From: Candidatus Phytoplasma vitis
GTDB lineage: Bacteria; Bacillota_I; Bacilli_A; Acholeplasmatales; Acholeplasmataceae
NCBI GenBank assembly: GCA_023934045.1
Contig: CP097583.1
Coordinates: 558,001 to 622,000 of the forward strand
Direction of reading: 5' to 3'
Length of the DNA stretch: 64,000 bases
Shown here: positions 9,153 to 17,511 of the stretch, piece after piece
Layout: every line of letters starts with the position of its first letter
Position numbering within the stretch: position 1 is the stretch's first letter
Made by a program: the position numbers and the translations under genes
The notes under the pieces: model-generated
Databases searched by the model: none
Seen by the model: the letters and a program-made list of their open reading frames with translations, nothing else
What the model was told of the DNA's origin: nothing

Positions 9153-10796
9153 ATGTTATCACCTTTTAATTTTATGAATATTTTCGGAAATTTAAAAATG
9201 TATTTAACATTTTTTATAGTAGGAATAATTATTTTTTTTATTATTTCCTTAATTAATAAATTTCGTGGAAAAAAATCTTCAATGAAAGAAAATTTAATTT
9301 ATCTTTTGATTATAATAGGTACTTTATTTTTAATTTGGTTTTTTTTCTTCAAAAAAGAATCTATAACAAAGAATTATGATAAATTAATTCACCAAGTTAA
9401 TCAAGGTATAGATAAATATGATAATGTTTGTAATAAATATCAAGGTTTAGCTGCTAATTGGGAAAAAGAACTCCAAAATGCGGAAACAGAACTTAAAAGA
9501 CTTTATGAACTTCAAGAAATTAATGAAAAAGATAAAGAAAAAATTCAATCCATTATAACTCAAAATGAAGAAAATATTTCCAATATTAAAACACAATTAA
9601 TTAATATTCATGGAGAAATTTCTATTGAAAAAGGTAAATTAAGAGATCTGGAGAAAGAAAAAGAAAAAATAGAAAAAGAAATTAAAGAAAAAGAAAAAGA
9701 ATTACTAATAGAAACCAATGAACAAAAAAAAGAAAAACTATATCAAGAAATTAATATTTTGAGAGAAAAACATATAAAAATAGTAGAAGAAATAACGGAT
9801 ACTAAAATAAAAATTAAAAAATTAGAAACAACAGAAGAGTCTTTAATTAAACAGTTAAAAATAGTAGAAGATTTTAAGCAACATCTAATTAAATCTATGA
9901 ATGAATTAAATATAGAACTTAAAAAATTAGCATCTTATATTGTTACGGTAGAAGATAAAAAGAAAGAAATACAAAAGAATATTGATGAAGTAAAAACTAA
10001 ATTAGAACAAATAAAAACAGAACAAGCAGCTTATAAAACTATTAAATCTATTTTATTAACATTAAGACAAAATGCTGATAACTGGGAAAAATCTAATGAA
10101 TTTTCATGGGGAAATATAACAAAAACTTTTTTTAAAGCTTTTGATCGAGTAACTGATTTACTTACTTTTAAAACCAATTTTAATATATTATCTGATGGAA
10201 GATTAAATTTTAAAAAAGATTCTTCTTCGCAAATAAATACATCATCAATAAATTTACCAAAAGACCATCCTATATATATAATGATAGAAAATTTGATCCA
10301 AAAAACAGGTGAAGAACCTAAAATGATAAGCACGGAAATATTAAAAATTTATATCGAAGACATCAATAAAGAATTAATGAAATTAGATACAGAATATAAA
10401 TTATACGAAGATGAATATAAAAATTATAAATTACAAAATGATAACAATAAAATTATTAAAGAAATTCGTGAATTCAAAGTCAAAACAATAAAAGAAAATG
10501 ATGAAATAATAGGTGGTTATAGTAAATGGATAGAAGAATATGAGATAATAACAAAAGAATTACATAAGAAACAAGATGAACTTATAGAAAAAGAAAATCA
10601 TTTTAATAAGATAAATAATTTAGAAAAACAAAAAGATAAAATTGAAGAAAATATCGAAAATAAAGAAATAGAATATACAGAATTGCAACAACAAAATCCT
10701 AATTATGCTAAAATTCAACAAATAATTATTGATAAAAAAAATAAAAAAATTGGTATACAATCTCCTTTATTTGAAAGAAGAAAAACAGATAATTAA
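9153..10796 (+). CDS. Two-pass membrane protein with long coiled coil
   Basis: 547 residues with an AAAAGGAGAA ribosome-binding site. Two hydrophobic helices (about 14-34 and 47-66) are followed by an almost continuous Glu/Lys-rich coiled coil (about 75-310), a short globular stretch (about 310-395, with NWEKSNEFSWGN) and a second coil (about 400-530). It resembles the rod part of the 1546-residue protein at 35228 in layout but lacks an ATPase domain. No enzymatic motif. It is probably a rod-like partner or scaffold of the neighbouring AAA+ ATPase (inference from context). The C-terminus ends with a basic SPLFERRK tail. Confidence 0.65.
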   Translation: MLSPFNFMNIFGNLKMYLTFFIVGIIIFFIISLINKFRGKKSSMKENLIYLLIIIGTLFLIWFFFFKKESITKNYDKLIHQVNQGIDKYDNVCNKYQGLAANWEKELQNAETELKRLYELQEINEKDKEKIQSIITQNEENISNIKTQLINIHGEISIEKGKLRDLEKEKEKIEKEIKEKEKELLIETNEQKKEKLYQEINILREKHIKIVEEITDTKIKIKKLETTEESLIKQLKIVEDFKQHLIKSMNELNIELKKLASYIVTVEDKKKEIQKNIDEVKTKLEQIKTEQAAYKTIKSILLTLRQNADNWEKSNEFSWGNITKTFFKAFDRVTDLLTFKTNFNILSDGRLNFKKDSSSQINTSSINLPKDHPIYIMIENLIQKTGEEPKMISTEILKIYIEDINKELMKLDTEYKLYEDEYKNYKLQNDNNKIIKEIREFKVKTIKENDEIIGGYSKWIEEYEIITKELHKKQDELIEKENHFNKINNLEKQKDKIEENIENKEIEYTELQQQNPNYAKIQQIIIDKKNKKIGIQSPLFERRKTDN

Positions 10797-10872
10797 TTTA
10801 AAAATATCAAAATAATATTAAGGATATTATTATTAATAATTGTTTCTAAATATATATAAAGGATATAAACAA

Positions 10873-11811
10873 ATGTTTCTTAATAAAACTAAATTTTTTT
10901 TTATAATTTTATTATATTTAATTATTATAATTTGTGTTCGATCTATTTTGGCATGGAGTTATTTTCATATTCGTTTTGGTGAAAATATTTCGGAATCAAA
11001 AATTAATTCGTCTCAATACCAAATTAAATTAACGAATATTGATGAACTAATAGCAGAATGGATGAAAAATGAACCTAATATGAAAATATATAATGTAAAT
11101 GTTCAAAATTTAGAAAGTATAAAAATTTTTTTACAAAATTATAGATATATAAATACTCAATTTGAAAATCATATACCTGGTTATAATGGTTTTGGTAAAA
11201 TCAATTTAAATTTGATATCTTTGAAAAACCCTCCTAAAGGATTATTAGGAATTTATATTTTTCCTAGAGAAAATCCTTTTAAAATGAAATATTCTGAGCA
11301 ACAATATTCGAATACTTTACAAGAATTATTAGAAAACAACACAACAATCAAAGAAATTTATTGTTTTTGGGACATCAAAGAAAGAAATTTAAATCCAGAT
11401 GTTAAAATTGTTCATATTGTTCAAAATAATGTTGCTGACGATCAAATCAATAACTTTATAAATAAATATTTAGATTCGATAGGAATTTACAGAGAAAATA
11501 GATATATTCAAAAAGGATGTTATAATATGTCTAAACAAACAGGAATTAGTATTCCTTTACCCAAAGGAAAATTTAATAACAAAGATGTAGTTAATATTTA
11601 TTTTGATGACGGAGAACGTTTTATGTGGAATGATACAGATGATATACAAACTCTTTTGAATATGCCTAATGGAGCTAAAAATATTTATATTTTCAGTTTA
11701 GATAATTCAAATTATAAGCCTCTACCTTTTTTTAAACCAAATTATGGAAGACCAGTAATGCATAGACCTATTAAAATAAATAATAATTCTGGAATTAATT
11801 TTGATAATTAA
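10873..11811 (+). CDS. Membrane-anchored protein with two copies of a recurring unknown domain
   Basis: 312 residues from the ATG at 10873, which has AAAGGA ten bases upstream; an in-frame TTG at 10840 would add 11 residues but is poorly placed. One signal anchor (about 4-26) is followed by an extracytoplasmic or lumenal region containing two tandem, diverged copies of about 110 residues. Copy 1 has MKIYNVNVQNLESIKIFLQ, then GLLGIYIFPRE, then KEIYCFWDI. Copy 2 has VKIVHIVQNNVADDQINNFI, then VVNIYFDDGE, then KNIYIFSLD. The same motifs occur in the AAA+ protein at 35228 and in the secreted protein at 62422. I know no family name. It is the last gene of the module before the IS3 transposase. Confidence 0.65.
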   Translation: MFLNKTKFFFIILLYLIIIICVRSILAWSYFHIRFGENISESKINSSQYQIKLTNIDELIAEWMKNEPNMKIYNVNVQNLESIKIFLQNYRYINTQFENHIPGYNGFGKINLNLISLKNPPKGLLGIYIFPRENPFKMKYSEQQYSNTLQELLENNTTIKEIYCFWDIKERNLNPDVKIVHIVQNNVADDQINNFINKYLDSIGIYRENRYIQKGCYNMSKQTGISIPLPKGKFNNKDVVNIYFDDGERFMWNDTDDIQTLLNMPNGAKNIYIFSLDNSNYKPLPFFKPNYGRPVMHRPIKINNNSGINFDN

Positions 11812-11920
11812 TTTTGATTAGTCTTGAATAAAATTCAAAAGTTAAAAAAATTATTTATTTAATTTATCAATTCATATTATGTTTTAATAATTTTTTTAAT
11901 AATATACTTTATAAAAATTA

Positions 11921-12895
11921 TCAAATTATTTTTTTAAAATTTTTAAATTTTAAATATTGAAGAGGTGATTTATAATTTAATTTAGCTAATAACCAATGTT
12001 TATTATAATAACAAATAAAATGTTTTATTTTTTTTCTTAATGTCGAAAAATTTTCTTGATATAAAGAAGATGTATTTGTTTTTAAATATCCTTTTAAGGT
12101 CCCAAAGTAAGATTCTATCATTGCATTATCATTCGGAACAGCTTTTCTCGAAAAACTAATAAGAAAACCTTTCTTTTTTAAATAATTTTTAAATTTAACG
12201 TTTTGATAAATAGTTCCTTGATCCGAATGCATAATACAAGGATCTTTTAATTTCGGCAATTTTTGAAAAGTTTTTTTGACTAATTCTAAATTAGGATATT
12301 GACTCATTTCATATGCTAAAATTTGATTATTAAAACCATCCATTATAACTGATAACCAAAATTTTCCGTATTTAGTTGTAAAACAAGTTAAATCAGTATA
12401 TATTTTTTGTAGAGGTTTTTCTGATTTAAAATTAAAATTAATTAAATTATAATTTTGTTCTTTTTTTTTATAAAATTTTTTTTTATGATAGGGTTTTCTA
12501 TATGTCATTAACCACTTATTTATACGCATGATTTGTAAAACTTTTTTGTTGTTAACTATTTCTTTGTAAGTTTGAAAATAAAGAATCGTAATTTTACGGT
12601 AACCAAAAGAATATTGATTTTTTTTGCATAATTTACCTATTCTTTTTGTAATTTTATTATAATCAGCTTCTTTTTTTTCTTTTTGTGTTTTTGTTTTTTT
12701 CCAATAATAATAAGAATTTTTATTAATATTTAATAATTTTAAAATATCTTGAGTTTTAAGATATTTTTTATAGAATTTAATTAAAATAAAGATAAATTCT
12801 CTAAAATTAGGTTTTTGATAATTAATTACTAGCTGTAATAATTCAATTTCTTTTTGTTTTATTGTTTCTTTTTTTTGAATTTTTGATTTGTTCAT
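11921..12895 (-). CDS. IS3-family transposase (tra5-like, IS150 group)
   Basis: DDE transposase, 324 residues in a single frame. An N-terminal helical region with a YYYWKK motif is followed by the integrase core: first Asp in YTDLTCF, second Asp in HSDQG, and Glu in MIESYFGTLKG. All three catalytic residues are present. IS3 elements usually make OrfAB by frameshifting; here one continuous frame resembles OrfB with a short OrfA-like start, as in phytoplasma tra5 genes. The stop lies close to the left boundary of a T-rich stretch. I could not find convincing terminal inverted repeats on either side. It is inserted just after the accessory membrane module and before the core infC operon, marking the border between them. 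Confidence 0.9.
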   Translation of the reverse strand: MNKSKIQKKETIKQKEIELLQLVINYQKPNFREFIFILIKFYKKYLKTQDILKLLNINKNSYYYWKKTKTQKEKKEADYNKITKRIGKLCKKNQYSFGYRKITILYFQTYKEIVNNKKVLQIMRINKWLMTYRKPYHKKKFYKKKEQNYNLINFNFKSEKPLQKIYTDLTCFTTKYGKFWLSVIMDGFNNQILAYEMSQYPNLELVKKTFQKLPKLKDPCIMHSDQGTIYQNVKFKNYLKKKGFLISFSRKAVPNDNAMIESYFGTLKGYLKTNTSSLYQENFSTLRKKIKHFICYYNKHWLLAKLNYKSPLQYLKFKNFKKII

Positions 12896-12990
12896 ATTGA
12901 ATATTTTCCTATTTTCAAATAAACTTTTATAAAAAAAGAAAAAATATAAAAATAATTTAATGTTTTTAAAATTGTTTTTATATAATAAAT

Positions 12991-13024
12991 AAGAATAAAT
13001 TATTAATTTAAAAATTTATTCTTA
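12991..13024. terminator. Hairpin AAGAATAAAT / ATTTATTCTT
   Basis: Symmetric ten-base arms in the gap between the transposase and the infC leader, with T-rich sequence on the plus-strand side. The gene served is unclear. Confidence 0.35.
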
Positions 13025-13287
13025 ATATTTTTTATTAATAATTTCAAATATATTAAATTTTTTTAGGTATTTTATTATTTTTGTTTGCATATATATAGTG
13101 AAGAAAAATATTTTACTTTATTATATAATTTATTATATTTTATTTTTAGTTTATAAAATTCAAAAAAAATATATTTTGGTTTCGATAAATAAGATATATT
13201 CAAATTATTTTTTATTATTTTTAATTTATGATTTTTTTAATTATTCGGATGCAGTTCGTATAAAATGTAAAAAATATTTTTTTAATG

Positions 13288-13544
13288 TATAATATTTTAT
13301 GTATTAGAAAAAATAAAATTTAGAAAATGTGAAAAGAAGAGTTACTTTCCTCTACCTGATATATCAAATTTTAATTTGTTTTTGGGTAATCAAGCACATG
13401 ATAATATAATTAATCAAAAGATATCTTTTTAATAAAAGTTTATCTTGATATTTATATAATTATATTTGATAGTAAGAGAGTACTTTTTATAAGTATTTTT
13501 TTTTTTTTTATAAAATTTATTTTTTTAAAAAGGAGTTATTTAAT
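13288..13544 (+). promoter_or_regulatory. Promoter and structured leader of the infC-rpmI-rplT operon
   Basis: A TATAAT at 13288-13293 is followed by about 250 untranslated bases. In the leader, AGAAGAG can pair with TTCCTCT (about 13332-13352), ACCTGATATATCAAATT...AATTTG...GGGT can form a nested hairpin (about 13356-13390), and a further stem with a long T run ends near 13513. AAAAAGGAG at 13527-13535 is the infC ribosome-binding site. In Firmicutes this operon is autoregulated by L20 binding a leader that mimics rRNA. The location and stems fit that, but I cannot confirm the L20-leader family by sequence alone. Confidence 0.45.
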
Positions 13545-14093
13545 ATCAAATACAGCAAAACTAACAAAAAAGATATAAAACTTAATGTTTTATATAACGA
13601 AAGAATACCTCAAGGAGAATATTTCGTAATTGATGAAAATGGCGATGCATTAGGTGTTTTAGAAAAAGATAAAATATTTAAAATATCTGAAGAAAAAGAT
13701 ATAGATGTAGTAATGATTAATCCTAATTCTAATCCTAAAGTTGTTCGTTTGATGAATTATTCACAATTTCGTTATAAGCATCAAAAAAAATTAAAAGAAA
13801 TCAAAAAAAAACAATCTATAGTAATTATTAAAGAAATTCGTATGAGCCCAACTATTGATGATAATGATTTAAATATTAAAATCAAAAAAGCTTATAATTT
13901 TTTAAAACAAGGTGATAAAGTTAAGATTATTATGCGTTTTAAAGGGAGAATGATAACACAAAGTAATTTTTTAGGTAAAAGTATTTTTGATAAAATTGTA
14001 TCTAATTTAAAAGATGTAGGCAGTTGCGATATAGTTCCGAAAATGGTTTCTAATCAAATGTTTACTTTTTTATCGCCTAAAAAAATTAAATAA
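13545..14093 (+). CDS. infC: Translation initiation factor IF-3, non-canonical ATC start
   Basis: IF-3 binds the 30S subunit and checks start codon-anticodon pairing. The full N-terminal domain is encoded upstream of the first ATG (13713): the residues LNVLYNERIPQGEYFVIDEN, GDALGV and VVRLMNYSQFRY match IF-3. The only fitting start is the ATC at 13545, nine bases after AAAAAGGAG. A rare AUU/AUC start is a known feature of infC, because IF-3 represses its own translation by rejecting such codons. The protein from there is 182 residues, the usual size, with linker KLKEIKKKQ and C-terminal domain (IKEIRMSPTIDDNDL). First gene of infC-rpmI-rplT. Confidence 0.92.
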   Translation: MKYSKTNKKDIKLNVLYNERIPQGEYFVIDENGDALGVLEKDKIFKISEEKDIDVVMINPNSNPKVVRLMNYSQFRYKHQKKLKEIKKKQSIVIIKEIRMSPTIDDNDLNIKIKKAYNFLKQGDKVKIIMRFKGRMITQSNFLGKSIFDKIVSNLKDVGSCDIVPKMVSNQMFTFLSPKKIK

Positions 14094-14148
14094 AAAAATA
14101 TTGATTATAATATTTCTTATAGAATAAGAAGGGTATCAAAAAACGATT

Positions 14149-14337
14149 ATGATAAAGAAAAAAAATCACAAAGGTTTAAAAAAAAGAATTAAAATTACTG
14201 GTACTGGTAAATTTTTAAGAAGATATGCTTATAAAAATCATTTAGCTGGTTCAAAAACAACAAAACAAAATAGACAGTTAAGAGGTATTACAAAAGTAGA
14301 TATTTCTGATGTAAGAAGAATTAAATATCTTATTTAA
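14149..14337 (+). CDS. rpmI: 50S ribosomal protein L35
   Basis: 62-residue basic ribosomal protein of the large subunit. KKKNHKGLKKRIKITGTGKF matches the L35 signature, followed by KNHLAGSKTTKQNRQLRG. It begins 55 bases after infC and ends 34 bases before rplT, the conserved operon order. GAAGGG lies rather far (about 15 bases) from the ATG, so translation may be coupled within the operon. Confidence 0.95.
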   Translation: MIKKKNHKGLKKRIKITGTGKFLRRYAYKNHLAGSKTTKQNRQLRGITKVDISDVRRIKYLI

Positions 14338-14371
14338 TTCTCTAAATTAAATTAAAAAGGCAAATATAAAG

Positions 14372-15073
14372 ATGGTTAAAGTAAATTTCGTTACAGCAAG
14401 ACATAAAAGACGTAAAAAAATATTAAAATTAGCAAAAGGTTATTTTGGTTCCAAAAGTGTTCTTTATAAAACAGCTCATGAACAGGTTATGCGTTCTTTG
14501 CAATATGCTTATAGAGACAGAAGACAAAAAAAGAGAAATTTAAGAAAATTATGGATCACAAGAATTAGTGCAGGTTGTTTAAATAATGATATTCGTTATT
14601 CTCAATTTATGCATGGACTTTTATTATCTAAAATAGAAATCAATCGTAAAATATTAGCTGATATAGTTCATAATGAACCTCAAATGTTTTCGAATTATGT
14701 TGATTTATCTAAAAAAGCTTTAGAAAATAAAAAAAATATTAAAAAAATAGAATTGCAAAAACAAGAAGAAAAAAATAAACAAGAAAAATTGAAAGAAATA
14801 GAATTGCAAAAACAAGAAGAAAAAAATAAACAAGAAAAATTGAAAGAAATAGAATTGCAAAAACAAGAAGAATTAAAAGAAACTAAATTTGAAAATGAAA
14901 AAAATATCAATCAAGAAAAACAAAAAAAAGAATTAGATTTGAATAGTAAATTATTACCTGAATTAAAAAAATTAGCAAAAAAATATAAAATTCAAAATGT
15001 TTCTAAATTAAAAAAAGTAGATTTAATTAATTTATTAGAAGAAAAAATAGAAGAAAAAAATAAACAAAAATAA
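14372..15073 (+). CDS. rplT: 50S ribosomal protein L20 with long C-terminal extension
   Basis: L20 is an early 50S assembly protein and the likely repressor of its own operon. Residues 1-117 are a normal L20 (RHKRRKKILKLAKGYFGSKS, then YAYRDRRQKKRNLRKLWITR). The protein then runs on to 233 residues. The extension contains two and a half copies of a 17-residue repeat (IELQKQEEKNKQEKLKE), caused by a 51-base DNA repeat at 14747-14873. It ends with a small helical unit (LLPELKKLAKKYKIQNVSK then KVDLINLLEE) like the Rho N-terminal/SAP-type nucleic-acid-binding motif. L20 is normally about 118 residues. The extension has been partly duplicated again after the stop. Confidence 0.9.
   Translation: MVKVNFVTARHKRRKKILKLAKGYFGSKSVLYKTAHEQVMRSLQYAYRDRRQKKRNLRKLWITRISAGCLNNDIRYSQFMHGLLLSKIEINRKILADIVHNEPQMFSNYVDLSKKALENKKNIKKIELQKQEEKNKQEKLKEIELQKQEEKNKQEKLKEIELQKQEELKETKFENEKNINQEKQKKELDLNSKLLPELKKLAKKYKIQNVSKLKKVDLINLLEEKIEEKNKQK
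14747..14873 (+). repeat. 51-base tandem repeat inside rplT (2.5 copies)
   Basis: Copies start at 14747, 14798 and 14849 (partial). The unit begins ATAGAATTGCAAAAACAAGA and encodes 17 residues, so copy-number changes keep the frame. Confidence 0.9.
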
Positions 15074-15233
15074 TTAAAAGAAACTAAATCTGAAAATGGA
15101 AAAAATATCAATCAAGAAAAACAAAAAAAGAATTAGATTTAAATAGTAAATTATTACCTGAATTAAGAACATTAGCAAAAAAATACAAAATTAAAAATGT
15201 TTCTAAATTAAAAAAGTAAATTTAATTAATCTA
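15074..15233 (+). pseudogene. Broken duplicate of the rplT C-terminal extension
   Basis: This stretch repeats 14874-15036 with few changes (AAAGAAACTAAATCTGAAAA versus AAAGAAACTAAATTTGAAAA, and so on through TTATTACCTGAATTAA...). It follows the rplT stop directly, in the same frame at first. An A8 tract of the original has become A7, shifting the frame to a TAG. A second contraction (AAAAAAG to AAAAAG near 15217) breaks the end. It has no start and is not expected to be expressed. Confidence 0.85.
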
Positions 15234-15288
15234 TCTATTGTAAAATATAATTAATAAAAAAAATTTTTAAGGAGTATAAATATAACGA

Positions 15289-15906
15289 ATGATAAAAGAA
15301 GAAGTTCAAAAAAAAGAAATTTTTTCGAATTTAGCAAAAAGTGTATTTTTTTTAATAATTTCTATTGCGTTTTGGTTAAATGATAAATTTATAATTCCGA
15401 TTAGTGGTCATAAAATTCATATTTATAAGATTTTATTAGGTATTTTAATTAGTTATATAACTTATTTATTAGTTTTTCGTAGTTTCAAAAAAAACACAGG
15501 TTTTGTTAAGTTTTTATTTTTGATCGAAACTTTGATATTTATTTTAGTTTCTTTCGGACTTATATTTCATTTTATTATGGATCAAAATTTTATTGAAAAA
15601 TATTTCAATTTGGGTTTTATAGTTTATTATATTTTTATAATTCATAGTATTATTAAATTATATATTGGTTTTAAATTAAGTGATAAAAAAGATATCTTGG
15701 CTTCTTTAAAATTTGTTGTATATATAACAACATTAAGTACAAGTTTTTTTCTTATGGGAAAAAAATTACTTTTAACAGATTATATTATGAATATGTTAGC
15801 TGTTTTATTTGGATTAGTTTTTTTATATTATTTATATTTAACATCAAAAAAAATTAGTATGTTTAATAATAATAAAGAAAAAAGTATTATTGAAACAGAA
15901 GAATAA
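15289..15906 (+). CDS. Multi-pass membrane protein, unknown function
   Basis: 205 residues with about six hydrophobic helices (roughly 15-35, 43-63, 73-95, 105-125, 138-157, 162-182) and a charged C-terminus (NNNKEKSIIETEE). TTAAGGAG lies 14 bases before the ATG. It stands between rplT and a ysdC-like peptidase; in Bacillus two small genes (ysdA, ysdB) occupy this position, but I see no clear similarity to those. No transporter motif is visible. Function unknown. Confidence 0.65.
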   Translation: MIKEEVQKKEIFSNLAKSVFFLIISIAFWLNDKFIIPISGHKIHIYKILLGILISYITYLLVFRSFKKNTGFVKFLFLIETLIFILVSFGLIFHFIMDQNFIEKYFNLGFIVYYIFIIHSIIKLYIGFKLSDKKDILASLKFVVYITTLSTSFFLMGKKLLLTDYIMNMLAVLFGLVFLYYLYLTSKKISMFNNNKEKSIIETEE

Positions 15907-15938
15907 TTTAAAATTTTAAAAAGGAAATTCAGTTTATA

Positions 15939-17000
15939 ATGTCTGATTTATTAAAAAAATTAAAAGATTTAACTATGTTAAATGGTATATCTGGTCAAGA
16001 GAAAAAAGTTAACAATTATATTAAAGAAAATATTCAAGGAATGGTTGACAAAATTGAACATGATAATTTAGGAACTTTAATTGCTTATAAAGGAACTAAA
16101 GGACCTAAAATTATGTTAGCTGGTCATGTAGATGAAATCGGTTTAATGGTGACTGAAATAACTAAAGAAGGATTTGTTAAATTTCAACCTATAGGAGGTT
16201 GGTTGACTAGTGTTATGTTAGCTCAAAAATGGGATATTAGCGCTGATAAAGGGGTTGTAAAAGCAATCACTGGCGCAAGGCCTCCTCATGTATTATCTTA
16301 TGCAGATAGATGTAAAAATCCTGATATGAAAAATTTATTTTTAGATCTTGGTGTTTATAATAAAGAAGAAGTAGAACGTTTAGGTGTTAAAATTGGAGAT
16401 ATGGTTACTCCTCACGGTGATTTCGAAGTTTTAGCTAATGAAGATTTTATAGTTGCTAAATCTCTTGACAATCGTGTAGGTGCTTTAGTAGTTATGAAAG
16501 TACTTGAAGCTTTAAAAAATAATCCTAACCAATGCGTAGGTGCTTTCACAGTTCAAGAAGAAGTAGGTTTAAGAGGAGCTCAAACGAGTACAAATAAAAT
16601 TAAACCTGTTATAGCTGTTGCTGTTGATACTGGAATTGCCGATGATGTTCCAGGTGATGTTAATGCTAGTGCTCAAGTTTTAGGAAAAGGTCCACAAATT
16701 AGTTGTTATGATGGTGGTTTAATTCCTCACAAAGCTTTAAGAGAATTAATAATCAAAATAGCTCGTGATAATAATATTCCTTTTCAAGAACCTAAACCGA
16801 CAGGTGGGGAAACTGATGGTTCAGCAATACACTTAAGAAACGAAGGCGCTGCTACTATTGTTATTGGTGTTCCGACTCGTTATCTTCATTCTCATACTTC
16901 TGTTGTTAATAAAAAAGATATCCAAAGCACAATTAAACTTTTAGTTTTATTAGTTCAACAATTAGACGATAAAAAAGTTCAAGAGATTTTATTTAATTAA
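15939..17000 (+). CDS. M42-family metallo-aminopeptidase (YsdC/FrvX-like)
   Basis: Cytoplasmic dinuclear-metal aminopeptidase that trims peptides, 353 residues, the usual length. Metal-binding and catalytic landmarks are present: MLAGHVDEIGLMV near residue 65, SLDNRVGA near 180, VQEEVGLRGA (catalytic Glu pair) near 212, VDTGIADD near 235, GGETDGSAIH and TRYLHSH near 320. AAAAGGAAA lies 13 bases before the ATG. In Bacillus, ysdC follows the infC-rpmI-rplT cluster in the same way, so the context supports the assignment. For a host-dependent bacterium it would help recycle peptides. Sequence alone does not tell the preferred residue. Confidence 0.9.
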   Translation: MSDLLKKLKDLTMLNGISGQEKKVNNYIKENIQGMVDKIEHDNLGTLIAYKGTKGPKIMLAGHVDEIGLMVTEITKEGFVKFQPIGGWLTSVMLAQKWDISADKGVVKAITGARPPHVLSYADRCKNPDMKNLFLDLGVYNKEEVERLGVKIGDMVTPHGDFEVLANEDFIVAKSLDNRVGALVVMKVLEALKNNPNQCVGAFTVQEEVGLRGAQTSTNKIKPVIAVAVDTGIADDVPGDVNASAQVLGKGPQISCYDGGLIPHKALRELIIKIARDNNIPFQEPKPTGGETDGSAIHLRNEGAATIVIGVPTRYLHSHTSVVNKKDIQSTIKLLVLLVQQLDDKKVQEILFN

Positions 17001-17098
17001 TAATAATTTCAATTAATAAAAATAGAATATAATTATTAAAAAAGATTTATTTTATTTTTATAGCTATTTTTTAAACAAACGGAAGAGGTTTTATTTTT

Positions 17099-17233
17099 AT
17101 GAAAAGAACATATCAACCTAGTAAAATAAAAAGAATTAGGACGCATGGTTTTAGAACTAGAATGTCTACTTCTGAAGGACGTCGTGTACTTTCTAACAGA
17201 AGAAGAAAAGGTCGTATTAGATTAACTGTTTAA
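17099..17233 (+). CDS. rpmH: 50S ribosomal protein L34
   Basis: 44-residue basic protein of the large ribosomal subunit. [20 protein letters not shown] is the classic L34 start, and [18 protein letters not shown] the end. GGAAGAGG lies about ten bases upstream. L34 is usually next to rnpA; here 278 non-coding bases separate them. No dnaA gene lies upstream, unlike at many origins. Confidence 0.97.
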   Translation: MKRTYQPSKIKRIRTHGFRTRMSTSEGRRVLSNRRRKGRIRLTV

Positions 17234-17511
17234 TAATTCGAATATTTTAAAAGATTATATTCATTTTTGTAATTTTTAAATTAATACAAAATTAATAAAA
17301 TTTTTAAAGAACGTAATAAATTATAGTCCATTATATTTTCGAAATAGTAAATTTATTTTTTGTATATTTTTATTAGATTATAAACTATAATAATACGTTT
17401 TTTTTATTTTTATTTATTCGAAATTTTTAAAAATACAATTAAATTTAAATATTTTCTTTTTAAAATAAGTTTTGATAAAATTTAAGGAATTATATATATA
17501 AATTTTTAGAT

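Larger units (their letters stand above)
11812..13300. mobile_element. IS3-like insertion, limits uncertain
   Basis: The transposase gene at 11921-12895 and its AT-rich flanks. Neither terminal inverted repeats nor a target-site duplication could be read by eye, so the limits given are only the gaps to the neighbouring genes. The flanks hold no other gene I can support. Confidence 0.4.

Noticed and set aside
13098-13292. 64-codon plus-strand frame rich in Tyr/Ile/Phe, starting GTG
   Set aside because: No ribosome-binding site, composition is what random AT-rich DNA gives, and no match to the phytoplasma effector signal peptide pattern.
14695-14910. Minus-strand frame with FFSSCFCNSISFNFSCL repeats
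   Set aside because: Antisense shadow of the rplT tail repeat; no start signal.
17234-17511. Replication origin at rpmH
   Set aside because: Position next to rpmH is suggestive, but no dnaA gene and no DnaA-box cluster (TTATCCACA) is seen.
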